Of a DNA stretch of 64,000 bases, positions 28,427 through 37,617 are shown piece after piece. The notes below the pieces were generated by a model, which did not search any database, was not told the DNA's origin, and worked only from the letters and a program-made list of their open reading frames with translations. How positions within the stretch are numbered: the first letter of the stretch is position 1; every line of letters begins with the position of its first letter. The stretch comes from Nocardia stercoris (GTDB taxonomy: Bacteria > Actinomycetota > Actinomycetes > Mycobacteriales > Mycobacteriaceae), in NCBI RefSeq assembly GCF_003696265.1, contig NZ_RFFH01000001.1:186001-250000 (forward strand), read 5' to 3'. The translations under genes were made by a program, and so were the position numbers.

Positions 28427-29626
28427 TTACGGCATGCGGCGGATCGCGCCCGGGGTCAGCGGTTCGTCCAGCAGCCGCCGGAATCGCTCGGATCGGTCGT
28501 CCGGGTCGGCCGCGCGGTCCAGCCAGCCACCGAGCAGCTTGTAGCCCTCGACATAGGTGCTGATGTAGGCGCGCCACAGCGGCGAGGACAGGAAGCGCAA
28601 CTGCTGGCGGGCCCGCTCGGGAGTCGACAGCCCCCAGCGCTGCAGGAACTCCGCCACCTCCGTGCTGTCACGGCCGCGGTCGTGCAGCAGCAGCGCCGCG
28701 TCCTGCCGCACCCCGAGCAGCTGCGCCGATGCCGCCGAAAGCCGTTGTGCCCGTTCGCCGTCGAAGCGCAGGCCGAGGTCGGCGTAGATCTCCTGTGCCC
28801 ACAGTCCCCAGTCCGGGCCCACGATGGACCGCAGCGCCAGGTCGGCCAGCCCCTCCGCCATCAGGCACTGCGGGGTGTTGACCAGGAACAGTGTCTGCTC
28901 GGCGTGCCCGGCCGCGACCAGCCCGGCCTCCTTGCGGCAGTGCTCGGTGTGGTGGCCCGGATACGACTCGTGCGCGATCAACGCCGGCAGATGCGCCAGG
29001 TGCTGTTTCAGGTCGGAGTTGATCGCCACTCGGGACCGGAAGTCGCCCAGGTAGTAGTTGAAGCCCGACCACGGTTTGTCGCCGACCACCTCGTAGTCGA
29101 CCCGCTCCAGCTCGGGCAGCGGATACCGCTTGCGCACCAGCTCGCGTAGCGCGCCGGAGAAGGCGTCGACGCAGGCGCGCAACCGGTCCGGCGGGATCTC
29201 GTCGGCCTGCCGGTGCGCGGCCATCCGCTCCGCGAGCGACCCGGACCCGGGCAGCACCTCGCTCATGCGGCGGTGCGCGTCGCGATAGTCGTCCTCGTCT
29301 CCCGCGACGATGTCGACGTCGAAGTAGGCCCGGACCTCGTCGACGAAGGTGATCGCCTCGCCCGCGAACTTGCGGCCCGAGCATTCCAGCGCCCGCAGGT
29401 GCACGTCCAGGAACTCGGTCCGGTCGGCGGGCAGACCGGCGTCGGGCAGTTCCGCGCGCAGCGCCGCCGCGCGTTTCGCCAGCACCGCGGGTTCCGGCGC
29501 GGGAGCGTCCCGCACCTCGCGGCGCAGGGCCGGGTCGCCGGTGTAGGCGTCGACGAAGCCCTCTTCGAGGCGGTCGAAAGCCAGTCCCAGCCGCAGATAA
29601 TCGGTCACGAGCGGATGCGCCTGCAT
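28427..29626 (-). CDS. DUF885 metalloprotease-like protein
   Basis: A 399-residue cytosolic member of the DUF885 family, whose proteins look like M3/M32-type metallopeptidases. The zinc motif is [11 protein letters not shown], equivalent to HExxxGHH. A later E ([10 protein letters not shown]) may be the third ligand. The rest is a helical carboxypeptidase-type fold. Physiological substrate is unknown. It is divergent from coaA. Confidence 0.88.
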   Translation of the reverse strand: MQAHPLVTDYLRLGLAFDRLEEGFVDAYTGDPALRREVRDAPAPEPAVLAKRAAALRAELPDAGLPADRTEFLDVHLRALECSGRKFAGEAITFVDEVRAYFDVDIVAGDEDDYRDAHRRMSEVLPGSGSLAERMAAHRQADEIPPDRLRACVDAFSGALRELVRKRYPLPELERVDYEVVGDKPWSGFNYYLGDFRSRVAINSDLKQHLAHLPALIAHESYPGHHTEHCRKEAGLVAAGHAEQTLFLVNTPQCLMAEGLADLALRSIVGPDWGLWAQEIYADLGLRFDGERAQRLSAASAQLLGVRQDAALLLHDRGRDSTEVAEFLQRWGLSTPERARQQLRFLSSPLWRAYISTYVEGYKLLGGWLDRAADPDDRSERFRRLLDEPLTPGAIRRMP

Positions 29627-29757
29627 GACAGCCGACGATAGCGCCCGCGTCCGGGCCGCGCCGCCGACGTCGGCGCGACGGCCGCTCGACGGCCTGGTCC
29701 CGCGCACCGGCGGGACTGTTACCCGCCGGTACTTCGCACCCGGTGTGAGTGGGGTGC

Positions 29758-29785
29758 TTGACGCAGAGGACAATTCGGCTATGCG
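29758..29785 (+). promoter_or_regulatory. Candidate sigma-70 type promoter for coaA
   Basis: TTGACG, a 16-base spacer, then TATGCG. It lies about 150 bases upstream of the coaA ATG in the divergent intergenic region. Confidence 0.5.
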
Positions 29786-29836
29786 AGGACTGTGGACCGG
29801 TACGAGCCCGGCCGGGGGCCCTGCTGAACAGCGGGA

Positions 29837-29930
29837 ACATGCCGTGGGGGCGGCATCGGGGTGCACCGTGGCGAGCCGATCGGCGGCTGCCGTGGCGGCC
29901 CGATGGGGGTATGCCGCGGCGGGGTGTGCC
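29837..29930 (+). repeat. Imperfect G-rich tandem repeats before coaA
   Basis: Three to four copies of a degenerate 22-26-base unit built on TGCCGTGGCGGCCCGATGGG. They fill the leader between the candidate promoter and coaA. The repeat is diverged, so it is unlikely to be an array of binding sites. It may affect RNA structure. Confidence 0.45.
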
Positions 29931-29933
29931 TGA

Positions 29934-30866
29934 ATGGCTCGATCCAGTGAAGCCAGCCCGTATGTGGAGTTCGATCGCAAACAGTGGCGCACACTGCGCA
30001 AGTCCACTCCGCTCGTGCTCACCGAAGAGGAACTGACCGGCCTGCGCGGCCTGGGGGAGCAGATCGACCTCGAGGAGGTCGCCGAGGTCTATCTGCCGCT
30101 GGCCCGGCTCATCCACCTGCAGGTCGCGGCCCGGCAGCGGTTGTTCGCCGCGACCGCCACCTTCCTGGGCGACAGTCATCCGGATCGCCAGGTGCCCTTC
30201 GTGATCGGCATCGCCGGCAGTGTGGCGGTCGGCAAGTCCACGACCGCCCGTGTGCTGCAAGCACTTCTGGCTCGCTGGGAGCACCACCCACGCGTGGATC
30301 TGGTCACCACCGACGGATTCCTGTACTCCACAGCGGAATTGACACGCCGCGGCATCATGCACCGCAAGGGATTCCCGGAGAGCTACGACCGGCGCAAGCT
30401 GCTGCGCTTCGTCACCGAGGTGAAATCCGGTGCGACCGAGGTGTGTGCGCCGGTGTACTCGCACCTGCGCTACGACATCGTGCCCGACGAGTTCCACTGT
30501 GTGCGCCAGCCCGACATCCTGGTCGTCGAGGGCCTGAACGTGCTGCAGACCGGGCCGCGGCTGATGGTGTCGGACCTGTTCGACTTCTCCATCTATGTCG
30601 ACGCCCGCGTCGAGGACATCGAGAACTGGTATGTGCAGCGCTTTCTCACCATGCGCCGCACCGCCTTCGCGAATCCGGACTCGCACTTCCACAACTACGC
30701 GAAGCTGACCGACGAGGAAGCCACCGCGACCGCGCAGGAGATCTGGAACTCGACCAACCGCCCCAACCTGGTCGACAACATCCTGCCCACCCGCCCGCGC
30801 GCAACCCTGGTGCTGCGCAAGGACGCCGACCACACCATCAATCGAATCCGCTTGCGCAAGCTGTGA
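29934..30866 (+). CDS. coaA: Pantothenate kinase, type I
   Basis: A 310-residue kinase that phosphorylates pantothenate, the first and feedback-regulated step of CoA synthesis. The P-loop is GSVAVGKST at 95-103; the TTDGF motif and YDIVPDEF segments are typical of type I enzymes. Length matches mycobacterial CoaA. No obvious ribosome site lies near the ATG, though GGGGTG is a weak candidate. Regulation by CoA follows from family knowledge only. Confidence 0.96.
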   Translation: MARSSEASPYVEFDRKQWRTLRKSTPLVLTEEELTGLRGLGEQIDLEEVAEVYLPLARLIHLQVAARQRLFAATATFLGDSHPDRQVPFVIGIAGSVAVGKSTTARVLQALLARWEHHPRVDLVTTDGFLYSTAELTRRGIMHRKGFPESYDRRKLLRFVTEVKSGATEVCAPVYSHLRYDIVPDEFHCVRQPDILVVEGLNVLQTGPRLMVSDLFDFSIYVDARVEDIENWYVQRFLTMRRTAFANPDSHFHNYAKLTDEEATATAQEIWNSTNRPNLVDNILPTRPRATLVLRKDADHTINRIRLRKL

Positions 30867-30900
30867 ATCCGGATCGCCCGGCCTGAATTCGCGGGCGGCC

Positions 30901-31476
30901 CTAGATTCTCCAAGCCTGGTCCAGGCGTGCCGCCACGTCGATGTCGCGCAGTGCCGCGATGTGCGGTTGCCGGATCTCGCGCGCGATGTACCGGGCGATG
31001 AACCGGCGGATCTCGTGGTCGACGCTGGCCAGGATCCGCAGCAGCTGACCGCGGCGGGTCCCGGTGGTGACATTGATCCGCACGTCACCGGCCCGAGGCT
31101 CGGCGATGTCGATCAGGACCCGCAGCGGGGCCGCGGTGCGGACGGTCAGATGCAGGTGCACGGTGCCGTCGACCTCGAACCGATGCCGGTCCACGGCCAG
31201 ATCGAGCAGCAGCACCACGTGCAGCGGGATCGCCATGTCGAAGGTGATCGGCTCGCCGAGATAGCGCCGCAGTTCCGGTTCGCCGAGGCGGGCGTTGGCC
31301 ACCACCTTGGCGAGCCGGCCCGGGCCGACCCCGATCGGGCCCATATCGATGGTGGAGCCGGTCAGTTCGCCGAACGCCGCCGCGATCCGTTCGGACGAGG
31401 CCGCGTATTCCATGAAGAGGTGACCGAATTCGTCGTACCCGATCTCGGGCGTCCCGTCGTCCGAGGTCGTGTCCAC
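30901..31476 (-). CDS. Hypothetical protein downstream of the Z-prenyl synthase
   Basis: A 191-residue soluble protein with AAC GAG C-type ribosome site AAGGAC before a GTG. The start is acidic, with D/G/E-rich segments. The body is regular alternating beta-strands (VHLHLTVRTAAPLRVLIDI, DVRINVTTGT), resembling a lipid-binding fold. It starts 14 bases after the prenyl synthase stop and is probably in the same operon, so a link to prenyl lipids is possible. No family was recognised. Confidence 0.72.
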   Translation of the reverse strand: MDTTSDDGTPEIGYDEFGHLFMEYAASSERIAAAFGELTGSTIDMGPIGVGPGRLAKVVANARLGEPELRRYLGEPITFDMAIPLHVVLLLDLAVDRHRFEVDGTVHLHLTVRTAAPLRVLIDIAEPRAGDVRINVTTGTRRGQLLRILASVDHEIRRFIARYIAREIRQPHIAALRDIDVAARLDQAWRI

Positions 31477-31490
31477 GCTCGTGTCCTTCG

Positions 31491-32270
31491 TCAGACGCCG
31501 TAGCGCCGGTGCCGTGCGGCGTAATCCCGCAGAGCCCGCAGGAAATCCACGCGCCGGAACTCCGGCCAGTACGCCTCGGTGAACCAGATCTCGGAATAGG
31601 CACTCTGCCACAACAGGAATCCGGACAGCCGCTGTTCGCCGGAGGTGCGGATCACCAGATCCGGATCGGGCTGGCCGGAGGTGTAGAGGTGCTGCCCGAT
31701 CGCGTCCACGGTGATCGCCTGCACGAGGTCCTCGCCGGTCTCGCCGCCGGCCAGTTCCTGGCGGACCAGCGACCGCACCGCGTCGGCGATCTCCTGCCGC
31801 CCGCCGTAGCCGATGGCGACGTTGACGTGAACTCCGTTGCGGCCCTCGGTTTCTCCCACGGCCTTCTCGAGTCGGCGCGCGACCTCCTCGGGCAGGCCGT
31901 CGAGCGAGCCGACGATCCGGACACTCCAGTGCTTCTCCGGGGCGGAGAGTTCCTCGACCACGTCGGTGATCACCTCGAACAGGGTGTCCAGTTCGTCGCG
32001 GCCGCGGTTGAGGTTCTCGGTGGAGAGCAGGTACACCGTCACCATCTCGATGCCTTCGGCCTCGCACCAGGCGACCAGCTCGGCGATCTTGAGCGCGCCG
32101 ACTCGGTGTCCGTGGGTGACGTCGGTGAAGCCGTTCTCCCGTGCCCAGCGTCGATTGCCGTCACACACGACGGCGACATGTCGCGGATGCTGTTTGCCGG
32201 CCAGCTGCTGCGACAGCCGTGCCTCGTAGATGCGATAGGGCAGTCCCCGCATCCGACCTGCAAGCCTCAC
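31491..32270 (-). CDS. uppS: Short-chain Z-isoprenyl diphosphate synthase (Rv1086-like)
   Basis: A 259-residue cis-prenyltransferase. Conserved region I is AVVCDGNRRWA, with the catalytic Asp D37. Later regions are VTVYLLSTENL, NVAIGYGGRQEI and PDLVIRTSGEQRLSGFLLWQSAYSE. Similarity in order and detail to M. tuberculosis Rv1086, which makes Z,E-farnesyl diphosphate (precursor for decaprenyl phosphate), is strong from memory. GTG start chosen because AGGGTGG lies six bases before it; an ATG 18 bases on is the alternative. Confidence 0.9.
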   Translation of the reverse strand: MRLAGRMRGLPYRIYEARLSQQLAGKQHPRHVAVVCDGNRRWARENGFTDVTHGHRVGALKIAELVAWCEAEGIEMVTVYLLSTENLNRGRDELDTLFEVITDVVEELSAPEKHWSVRIVGSLDGLPEEVARRLEKAVGETEGRNGVHVNVAIGYGGRQEIADAVRSLVRQELAGGETGEDLVQAITVDAIGQHLYTSGQPDPDLVIRTSGEQRLSGFLLWQSAYSEIWFTEAYWPEFRRVDFLRALRDYAARHRRYGV

Positions 32271-32449
32271 GACTGACCACCCTACCGCGCACCACCGGGT
32301 GCGGATGAGTGACCGCCCAGGCTCGAGGGAACCGTCTGTGTCGTCCGCCACACTCGCGCTGGTCATTCGACCGGTAACCGGGGCGAAGCACTCGAACCGC
32401 GCTGCAGGCTGTACGACAGTGACCCGGTTGGGCTCTATGCTGGCGGATC

Positions 32450-34006
32450 GTGCTCTCCGATTCACCCCGCTCCGACGCGATCAGCAAGCTGATCCTCTGG
32501 GCGCTGCGTTCACGCTGGGGTCTGGCGGCGGCACTGATGGCCTGCAATCTGGGCGGGCTGGGCCTGATCTGCGTCGGACTCTACGTGGGCGGCCTACTGG
32601 AACGGCTGGGCCCGAACCCGTGGCACGTCATCGCGCTCGCCGCCATCTATCCGGTGTGCGGCGCGCTGACCGGGGTCGCCTTGGCATTGCGCGATCGGCG
32701 GCTGCGGTTCAGCTGGCTGGCGGAGAACCGGTTCCCGACCGCGGCCGAGGCGCATCGGCTGCTGAACATGCCGGTGGTCGTGTCGGCGCGCGCGCTGGCG
32801 CTGTGGCTGCCGGGCACGATCATCTGTTCGGCCGTCCTGCTGCACGCGATGGACGGCGGCCGGTCCACGCCGGCGCTGCCGCTGCTGCTCGTGCTGGGCG
32901 CGTTCGAGGCTTCGGGGCTGACCTTTCTCATGGTGGACCGCGGTCTGGGCCCGGTGATCCCGGCGGTGGCGGAGGTGCTCGGCGGCACCATGCACTGGAG
33001 TTCCACTGTCCGGGTGCGGATCGTGATCACCTGGATCGTGTCGGGCGCGATCCCGCTGCTGATGCTGATCGCGGTGCTCGCCGATCCCGGCTCGGATCCG
33101 GCGGTCCGGGTACACACCGGCATCTTCGTGGCCCTGGTGGGTCTGTTCGCCGGCACGCTGGCGACGGTGGCCTTGGCGCTGGCGGTGGCCGCGCCGCTGG
33201 GCCTGCTGCGGCGCGCGGTAGACCGGATCGCGTCCGGCGACCTGGACGTCCGGGTGCCGGTCGGCAGCGCCAGCGAGATCGGCCGGCTGGAGCATTCGGT
33301 CAACGAGCTGGCCTCGAACCTGGCCGAGCGGGAACACATGCGCGAGGTCTTCGACCGGCACGTGGGTCCCGAGGTCGCCGAGCGCGCACTGTCCGGTGGT
33401 GAGGACCTGACCGGCGACGTGCGGATCGTGACCGCGCTGTTCGTCGACGTGGTCGGGTCGGTGGCCCTGTCGACCGGGCTGACTCCGCGCGAGTTCGTGG
33501 CGAAGCTGAACCGGCTGCTGTCGATCGTGGTCGCGGCCACCGAGGACAACGGCGGCCTGGTCAACAAGTTCGAGGGCGATGCCGCACTGTGCATCTTCGG
33601 TGCCCCACTCGCGTTGCGCGACAACGCGACTCCCGCCCTGCGGGCGGCCCGCCGGATCCGCGACGAGGTGCTGGCCGCCGGTGAACTCGATATCGGGATC
33701 GGCCTGGCGCGCGGTTCGGTGTTCGCGGGTGACGTCGGCACCGACACCCGCCTGGAGTTCACCGTGATCGGGGACGCGGTCAACGAGGCGGCGCGGCTGA
33801 CCGCGGAGGCCAAGCGCACTCCGCGCCGGCTGCTGGTCAGTGCGGCCGTCATCGCCGCCGCCACCGCCGGGGAGCGGGAGTCGTGGCGGCCCTACCGCAA
33901 GATTCGGCTGCGTGGCCGCACCGAGGCGACCGCGACCTGGACCGACCTGGAACCCCGCCGCACCCGCCGCTCCGACCAGCCGGCCGTCACGGTCGACGCC
34001 GGCTGA
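32450..34006 (+). CDS. Class III adenylate cyclase with HAMP domain
   Basis: A 518-residue membrane adenylate cyclase like Rv1318c-Rv1320c. Residues 1-250 have about six membrane helices. HAMP follows at about 250-305, then the cyclase domain at 320-500. Metal-binding D333 (FVDVVGS), K373 and D377 in VNKFEGDA, and the NEAARL segment with N445/R449 are present, so it should be active. The cAMP it makes would feed the CRP-type site upstream of the transglycosylase; this link is inference. Start is GTG. Confidence 0.9.
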   Translation: MLSDSPRSDAISKLILWALRSRWGLAAALMACNLGGLGLICVGLYVGGLLERLGPNPWHVIALAAIYPVCGALTGVALALRDRRLRFSWLAENRFPTAAEAHRLLNMPVVVSARALALWLPGTIICSAVLLHAMDGGRSTPALPLLLVLGAFEASGLTFLMVDRGLGPVIPAVAEVLGGTMHWSSTVRVRIVITWIVSGAIPLLMLIAVLADPGSDPAVRVHTGIFVALVGLFAGTLATVALALAVAAPLGLLRRAVDRIASGDLDVRVPVGSASEIGRLEHSVNELASNLAEREHMREVFDRHVGPEVAERALSGGEDLTGDVRIVTALFVDVVGSVALSTGLTPREFVAKLNRLLSIVVAATEDNGGLVNKFEGDAALCIFGAPLALRDNATPALRAARRIRDEVLAAGELDIGIGLARGSVFAGDVGTDTRLEFTVIGDAVNEAARLTAEAKRTPRRLLVSAAVIAAATAGERESWRPYRKIRLRGRTEATATWTDLEPRRTRRSDQPAVTVDAG

Positions 34007-34057
34007 GCGCGTCGGGGCCGGAGGCGGTAGCGGAGCGTGGCCACGCCGGCCCAGCGC

Positions 34058-34330
34058 TCAGCTGTGCTCGCCGAGGTAGCGCAGATACATCGGCCGCAGG
34101 ACCTCCGCGACGTTTCCGTCGCCGGCGTGCACGTAGTCGTGCAGGATCGGCACCACGTATTTGATGTCGGCTTCGCTCTCGCCGAGGTTGCCGGCCGCGG
34201 CCTGGGCGGCGGGAATCGACTCCAGCAGCCGCCACAGGAAGCGGATATCGCCGTGTGTGACCGCGTATTTGACGGCGCGATCGTGCAGTTCCTTCGACGA
34301 CAACCGGTCCAGCTGAACTTCATCGGCCAT
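34058..34330 (-). CDS. Conserved hypothetical protein, 90 residues
   Basis: A 90-residue soluble helical protein (MADEVQLDRLSSKELHDRA start), with conserved RFLWRLL and a DIKYVVPILHDYVHAGD segment. The start is an ATG without a strong ribosome site. It is found in related actinobacteria but has no assigned role. It lies between the adenylate cyclase and phoH2 and runs opposite to both. Confidence 0.7.
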   Translation of the reverse strand: MADEVQLDRLSSKELHDRAVKYAVTHGDIRFLWRLLESIPAAQAAAGNLGESEADIKYVVPILHDYVHAGDGNVAEVLRPMYLRYLGEHS

Positions 34331-34463
34331 GAACCGACTGTAGCGGGCGCGCGGTCGGCGCGGCGGTGGCCGGGGCAGGCGGCTGGTCGGCGTTTCGTCC
34401 GGTTCGGTCGATGCGAGCTGGGCGTTTACGGGATATTCACCGGAGGAGGCGGAAAGGCACGAG

Positions 34464-34480
34464 CCGGATTCGCGATCCGG
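34464..34480. promoter_or_regulatory. Inverted repeat CCGGAT-N5-ATCCGG upstream of phoH2
   Basis: A 6+6 perfect repeat about 75 bases upstream of the leader-peptide start. It could be an operator for the phoH2 transcript; no regulator is identified. Confidence 0.3.
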
Positions 34481-34536
34481 CGGTAACGTCGGATGTGCGG
34501 ATCGCATCGGTGTGGTTCGTACGGGAGGTCCTGATC

Positions 34537-34590
34537 GTGACTGATTCTTTCAGTGCGAGGGGGCCGGCACCCGGCCCTCGGGTCGTATGA
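34537..34590 (+). CDS. Leader peptide of phoH2 (17 residues)
   Basis: A short frame GTG ACT GAT ... with a strong GGGAGG ribosome site 8 bases before the GTG, coding [17 protein letters not shown]. Its stop lies 67 bases before the phoH2 start. Its first three codons repeat those of phoH2 (GTGACTGAT). Size and position fit a leader peptide or upstream open reading frame. Confidence 0.55.
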   Translation: MTDSFSARGPAPGPRVV

Positions 34591-34618
34591 CCCCGGGGCG
34601 GACCGGTCCAGCGAGAAC

Positions 34619-34641
34619 GTCCGTGCGGGTGTAGCACGGAC
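34619..34641 (+). promoter_or_regulatory. Hairpin before the phoH2 ribosome site
   Basis: An 8-pair stem GTCCGTGC / GCACGGAC with a 7-base loop ends just three bases before the AAAGGAG ribosome site of phoH2. It could modulate translation initiation or coupling. Confidence 0.55.
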
Positions 34642-34657
34642 TCCAAAGGAGCCCACC

Positions 34658-36016
34658 GTGACTGATGCACGCTCCGTCATCGCGCCCTCCGACGCCGGCT
34701 CTTCGAGCGGGCAGGAAAAAACCCGGAAGACCTTCGTCATCGACACTTCGGTGTTGCTCTCCGATCCCTGGGCGGTAACCCGCTTCGGTGAGCACCACGT
34801 CGTGTTGCCGCTGGTGGTGATCAGCGAACTCGAAGGCAAACGCCATCATCACGAACTCGGCTGGTTCGCTCGTGAGGCACTGCGCATGCTCGACGATCTG
34901 CGGATCGAGCACGGCCGCCTCGACGAGCAGATCCCGATCGGCACCGCCGGCGGGACGCTCCAGGTGGAGTTGAATCACACCGACGCGTCGGTGCTGCCGG
35001 TCGGATTCCGCACCGACAGCAACGACTCCCGGATCCTGGCCTGCGCCTTGAACTTCGCCGCCGAAGGGCGGCAGGTGGTGCTGGTGTCCAAGGACATTCC
35101 GTTGCGGGTGAAGGCGAGTGCGGTCGGCCTGGCCGCCGACGAATATCACGCTCAGGACGTCATCGTCTCGGGCTGGACCGGTATGACCGAATTGGAGGTG
35201 GGCTCCGAACTGGTCGACAGGCTGTACACGGACCTGATCGTGGATCTCGACGATGCGCGGAATCTCCCGTGCCACACCGGGATCCGGCTGCTTTCCGCGA
35301 AGGGCAGCGCCCTGGCCCGGGTCACCCCCGACAAGCGGGTACAGCTGGTGCGCGGCGACCGGGAGGCCTTCGGCCTGCACGGCCGGTCCGCCGAACAGCG
35401 GGTGGCACTGGATCTGCTGCTCGACGAGAGCATCGGCATCGTCTCGCTGGGCGGTAAGGCCGGTACCGGAAAGTCGGCGCTGGCGTTGACCGCCGGCCTG
35501 GAAGCGGTGCTGGAGAAGCGATCCCACCGCAAGGTCGTGGTCTTCCGTCCGCTGTACGCGGTCGGGGGCCAGGAGCTCGGCTATCTTCCGGGTAGCGAGA
35601 GCGAGAAGATGGGCCCCTGGGCTCAGGCGGTGTTCGACACCCTCGACGGGCTGGCCAGTCCCGAGGTGATGGAGGAGGTGCTGGCGCGCGGCATGCTGGA
35701 AGTGTTGCCGCTCACCCACATTCGCGGCCGGTCGCTGCACGACTCGTTCGTGATCGTCGACGAGGCCCAGTCGCTGGAGCGCAATGTGCTGCTCACGGTG
35801 CTGAGCCGGCTGGGTTCCGGGTCGCGGGTGGTCCTCACCCACGACGTGGCGCAGCGCGACAATCTGCGGGTCGGCCGGCACGACGGTGTGGCCGCGGTGA
35901 TCGAGAAGCTCAAGGGGCATCCGCTGTTCGCGCATGTCACGTTGACCCGCAGTGAACGGTCGCCGATCGCGGCCCTGGTCACCGAAATGCTGGAGGAGTA
36001 CGGCCCGAATTCCTGA
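34658..36016 (+). CDS. phoH2: PhoH2: PIN-domain RNase fused to PhoH helicase
   Basis: A 452-residue two-domain protein. Residues 24-150 are a PIN ribonuclease domain with acidic residues D29, E57, D123 and D146. Residues 200-452 are the PhoH ATPase with a P-loop at 265-272 (GGKAGTGKS) and Walker B D368-E369. Mycobacterial PhoH2 unwinds and cuts RNA. In mycobacteria its gene is paired with a small upstream phoAT antitoxin gene; none of comparable size exists here, only the 17-codon leader peptide. GTG start preceded by AAAGGAG. Confidence 0.93.
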   Translation: MTDARSVIAPSDAGSSSGQEKTRKTFVIDTSVLLSDPWAVTRFGEHHVVLPLVVISELEGKRHHHELGWFAREALRMLDDLRIEHGRLDEQIPIGTAGGTLQVELNHTDASVLPVGFRTDSNDSRILACALNFAAEGRQVVLVSKDIPLRVKASAVGLAADEYHAQDVIVSGWTGMTELEVGSELVDRLYTDLIVDLDDARNLPCHTGIRLLSAKGSALARVTPDKRVQLVRGDREAFGLHGRSAEQRVALDLLLDESIGIVSLGGKAGTGKSALALTAGLEAVLEKRSHRKVVVFRPLYAVGGQELGYLPGSESEKMGPWAQAVFDTLDGLASPEVMEEVLARGMLEVLPLTHIRGRSLHDSFVIVDEAQSLERNVLLTVLSRLGSGSRVVLTHDVAQRDNLRVGRHDGVAAVIEKLKGHPLFAHVTLTRSERSPIAALVTEMLEEYGPNS

Positions 36017-36039
36017 TCCGGGCAAATACCTAGGGTGTG

Positions 36040-36067
36040 TTTCACTTCACATCTCGGAGGGTATATT
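36040..36067 (+). promoter_or_regulatory. Candidate promoter of the LGFP lipoprotein gene
   Basis: TTTCAC, 16-base spacer, TATATT, an unusually good -10 for this GC-rich chromosome, about 80 bases before the ATG. Confidence 0.5.
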
Positions 36068-36093
36068 CCGGCGCGATTGCGTAACGCGCCAGG

Positions 36094-36123
36094 ACCCGGC
36101 GACGCCGTGCGGTGTCGCCGGGT
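36094..36123 (+). terminator. Hairpin after phoH2 / in the LGFP leader
   Basis: A 10-pair perfect stem ACCCGGCGAC / GTCGCCGGGT followed by TTCCC. It may terminate phoH2 transcription or fold in the leader of the next transcript, which starts upstream of it if the candidate promoter is real. Confidence 0.5.
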
Positions 36124-36144
36124 TTCCCTCTCGAGAGGATGGAC

Positions 36145-36696
36145 ATGAACCACTTCGCTCGACGCACCGCCGCTGTCACGATGACCCTCGCCGCGGCCAC
36201 ATTGGTTTTCACCGGGTGCAGCAAGAACAACGACAACAGCTCGTCGGCCGCGTCGGCCAGCAGCGCCGCTTCCGCCGCGCAGCATTCCGCGACGAGCATG
36301 CTCTCGAGCGCCTCCGCCGCGGTTCCGACCGGCGAGACCACCGTCCCCGGTCCGAACGGCGACATCGCCGTCACCGGACACATCTTCAGCAAGTACATCT
36401 CCTCGGGCGGCCCGACCAGCCCGCTGGGCAAGCCGACCGCCACGCCGGTCACCGGGCCCAACAACGGTTCCTGCCAGGAGTTCGAGGGTGGCGCGATCTG
36501 CTGGAGCGAGCAGACCGACGCGCACATCGTGTGGGGCGACATCCGGGCGGCCTGGGAGTCCGACGGCGCGGTGAACGGCGCGCTCGGCTACCCGACCAGC
36601 GACGAGAAGGACAACCCGGACGGGACCAAGGAGAGCGATTTCGTCGGCGGCAAGATCGCCTGGGCGAACGGCCAGACCACGGTCACCCCGAAGTAG
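36145..36696 (+). CDS. LGFP-repeat lipoprotein
   Basis: A 183-residue exported lipoprotein. The lipobox VFTGC ends the signal peptide (MNHFARRTAAVTMTLAAA). A Ser/Ala-rich linker follows. Residues about 75-183 hold LGFP-type repeats (GPTSPLGKPTATP, GALGYPTSDEKDNPDGT), a motif associated with cell-wall mycolate/arabinogalactan proteins of Corynebacteriales. It is expected to sit on the outer face of the plasma membrane and contact the wall. The downstream ATG of two was chosen because GAGAGG precedes it by six bases. Confidence 0.85.
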   Translation: MNHFARRTAAVTMTLAAATLVFTGCSKNNDNSSSAASASSAASAAQHSATSMLSSASAAVPTGETTVPGPNGDIAVTGHIFSKYISSGGPTSPLGKPTATPVTGPNNGSCQEFEGGAICWSEQTDAHIVWGDIRAAWESDGAVNGALGYPTSDEKDNPDGTKESDFVGGKIAWANGQTTVTPK

Positions 36697-36702
36697 CCCG
36701 AC

Positions 36703-37563
36703 GTGCAGAAACTTCTTACCGACAGTGAGCTGCTGGATGTGCTGTCGCCGGATATGGAGGACATCCTCGCCCGCCACCTGCGCATCGCGCGGCCCTGGTA
36801 CCCGCACGACTACGTCCCGTGGTCCGACGGACGTAACTTCGCTCTACTCGGCGGAGAAGACTGGGATCCCGCGCAGTCCGAGCTGACCGAGCTGACCAGC
36901 ACGGCTTTGACAGTGAGCGTGCTCATCGCCGACAACCTGTCCGCCTACCACCGTGACCTGGCCAAATACCTGCGTCACGGCCCCTGGTGGCGCTGGGTGG
37001 GCCGCTGGACCGCCGAGGAGAACCGGCACGAGATCCTGCTGCGCAACTATCTGGTCGTCAGCCGCGCGGTGGATCCGATCGAGCTGGAGCGGATGCGGAT
37101 GACCCAGGTCGTCGCCGGCCTGCGCCGGCCGTCGGTGCATGTGCTCGACGTGCTGGCCCGCGCGGCCTTCGACGAGGCGGCCGCCACGGTGCGGCATCGC
37201 AATACCGCCGCGCTGGCGGAGAATTCGGTCGTGACCGCGATCGCCGACCGGCTGGCGGCCGACGACGCGGCGCACACCGAGGTCTTCGCCGATCTGGTCG
37301 CCGCCGGTCTGAACCGGGCGCCGGATCAGGCGGTCCGCGCCATCGCCGATCAGGTCGCGGTGTTCGAGACGCCCGAGGTCACGCTGGCCGACGGCTGCTC
37401 GGGGACCGCGCTGCTCGCCGCGTCCGGTGTGTACGAGCCGGTCCGGGCGCCCGAGGTGGTGTTCGGTCCGCTGGTCGACCGGTGGAAGATCTTCTCCCGC
37501 ACCGACTTCGGTAGCGCGGGGGAGCAGGCGGCGGCGGAGCTGGCGGTGCTGCTCGGCCGTTGA
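36703..37563 (+). CDS. desA2: DesA2-like acyl-ACP desaturase family protein
   Basis: A 286-residue ferritin-like FAB2-family protein in the desA2 position, just after the LGFP lipoprotein and with GTG start. The usual di-iron ligands are only partly kept: EENRH at 105-109 (E106, H109) and E158 remain, but the first-helix position (TED in DesA1/2-type enzymes) reads IAD with A76, and the final E-x2-H motif is DDAAH with D188 and H191. The protein may be a weak or non-desaturase member, as has been suggested for mycobacterial DesA2. Fatty-acid substrate is undetermined. Confidence 0.82.
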   Translation: MQKLLTDSELLDVLSPDMEDILARHLRIARPWYPHDYVPWSDGRNFALLGGEDWDPAQSELTELTSTALTVSVLIADNLSAYHRDLAKYLRHGPWWRWVGRWTAEENRHEILLRNYLVVSRAVDPIELERMRMTQVVAGLRRPSVHVLDVLARAAFDEAAATVRHRNTAALAENSVVTAIADRLAADDAAHTEVFADLVAAGLNRAPDQAVRAIADQVAVFETPEVTLADGCSGTALLAASGVYEPVRAPEVVFGPLVDRWKIFSRTDFGSAGEQAAAELAVLLGR

Positions 37564-37573
37564 GCAGGCGAGT

Positions 37574-37603
37574 GCCGGGCTCGGCGTAGGCGTCGAGCCC
37601 GGC
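37574..37603. terminator. Terminator between desA2 and the epoxide-hydrolase-like gene
   Basis: A 10-pair stem GCCGGGCTCG / CGAGCCCGGC with a 10-base loop, between convergent genes. Confidence 0.7.
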
Positions 37604-37617
37604 TTCGGGGCGGCCGG

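Noticed and set aside
34331..34657. A phoAT antitoxin gene before phoH2
   Set aside because: No frame longer than the 17-codon leader has a ribosome site, and none resembles an antitoxin.
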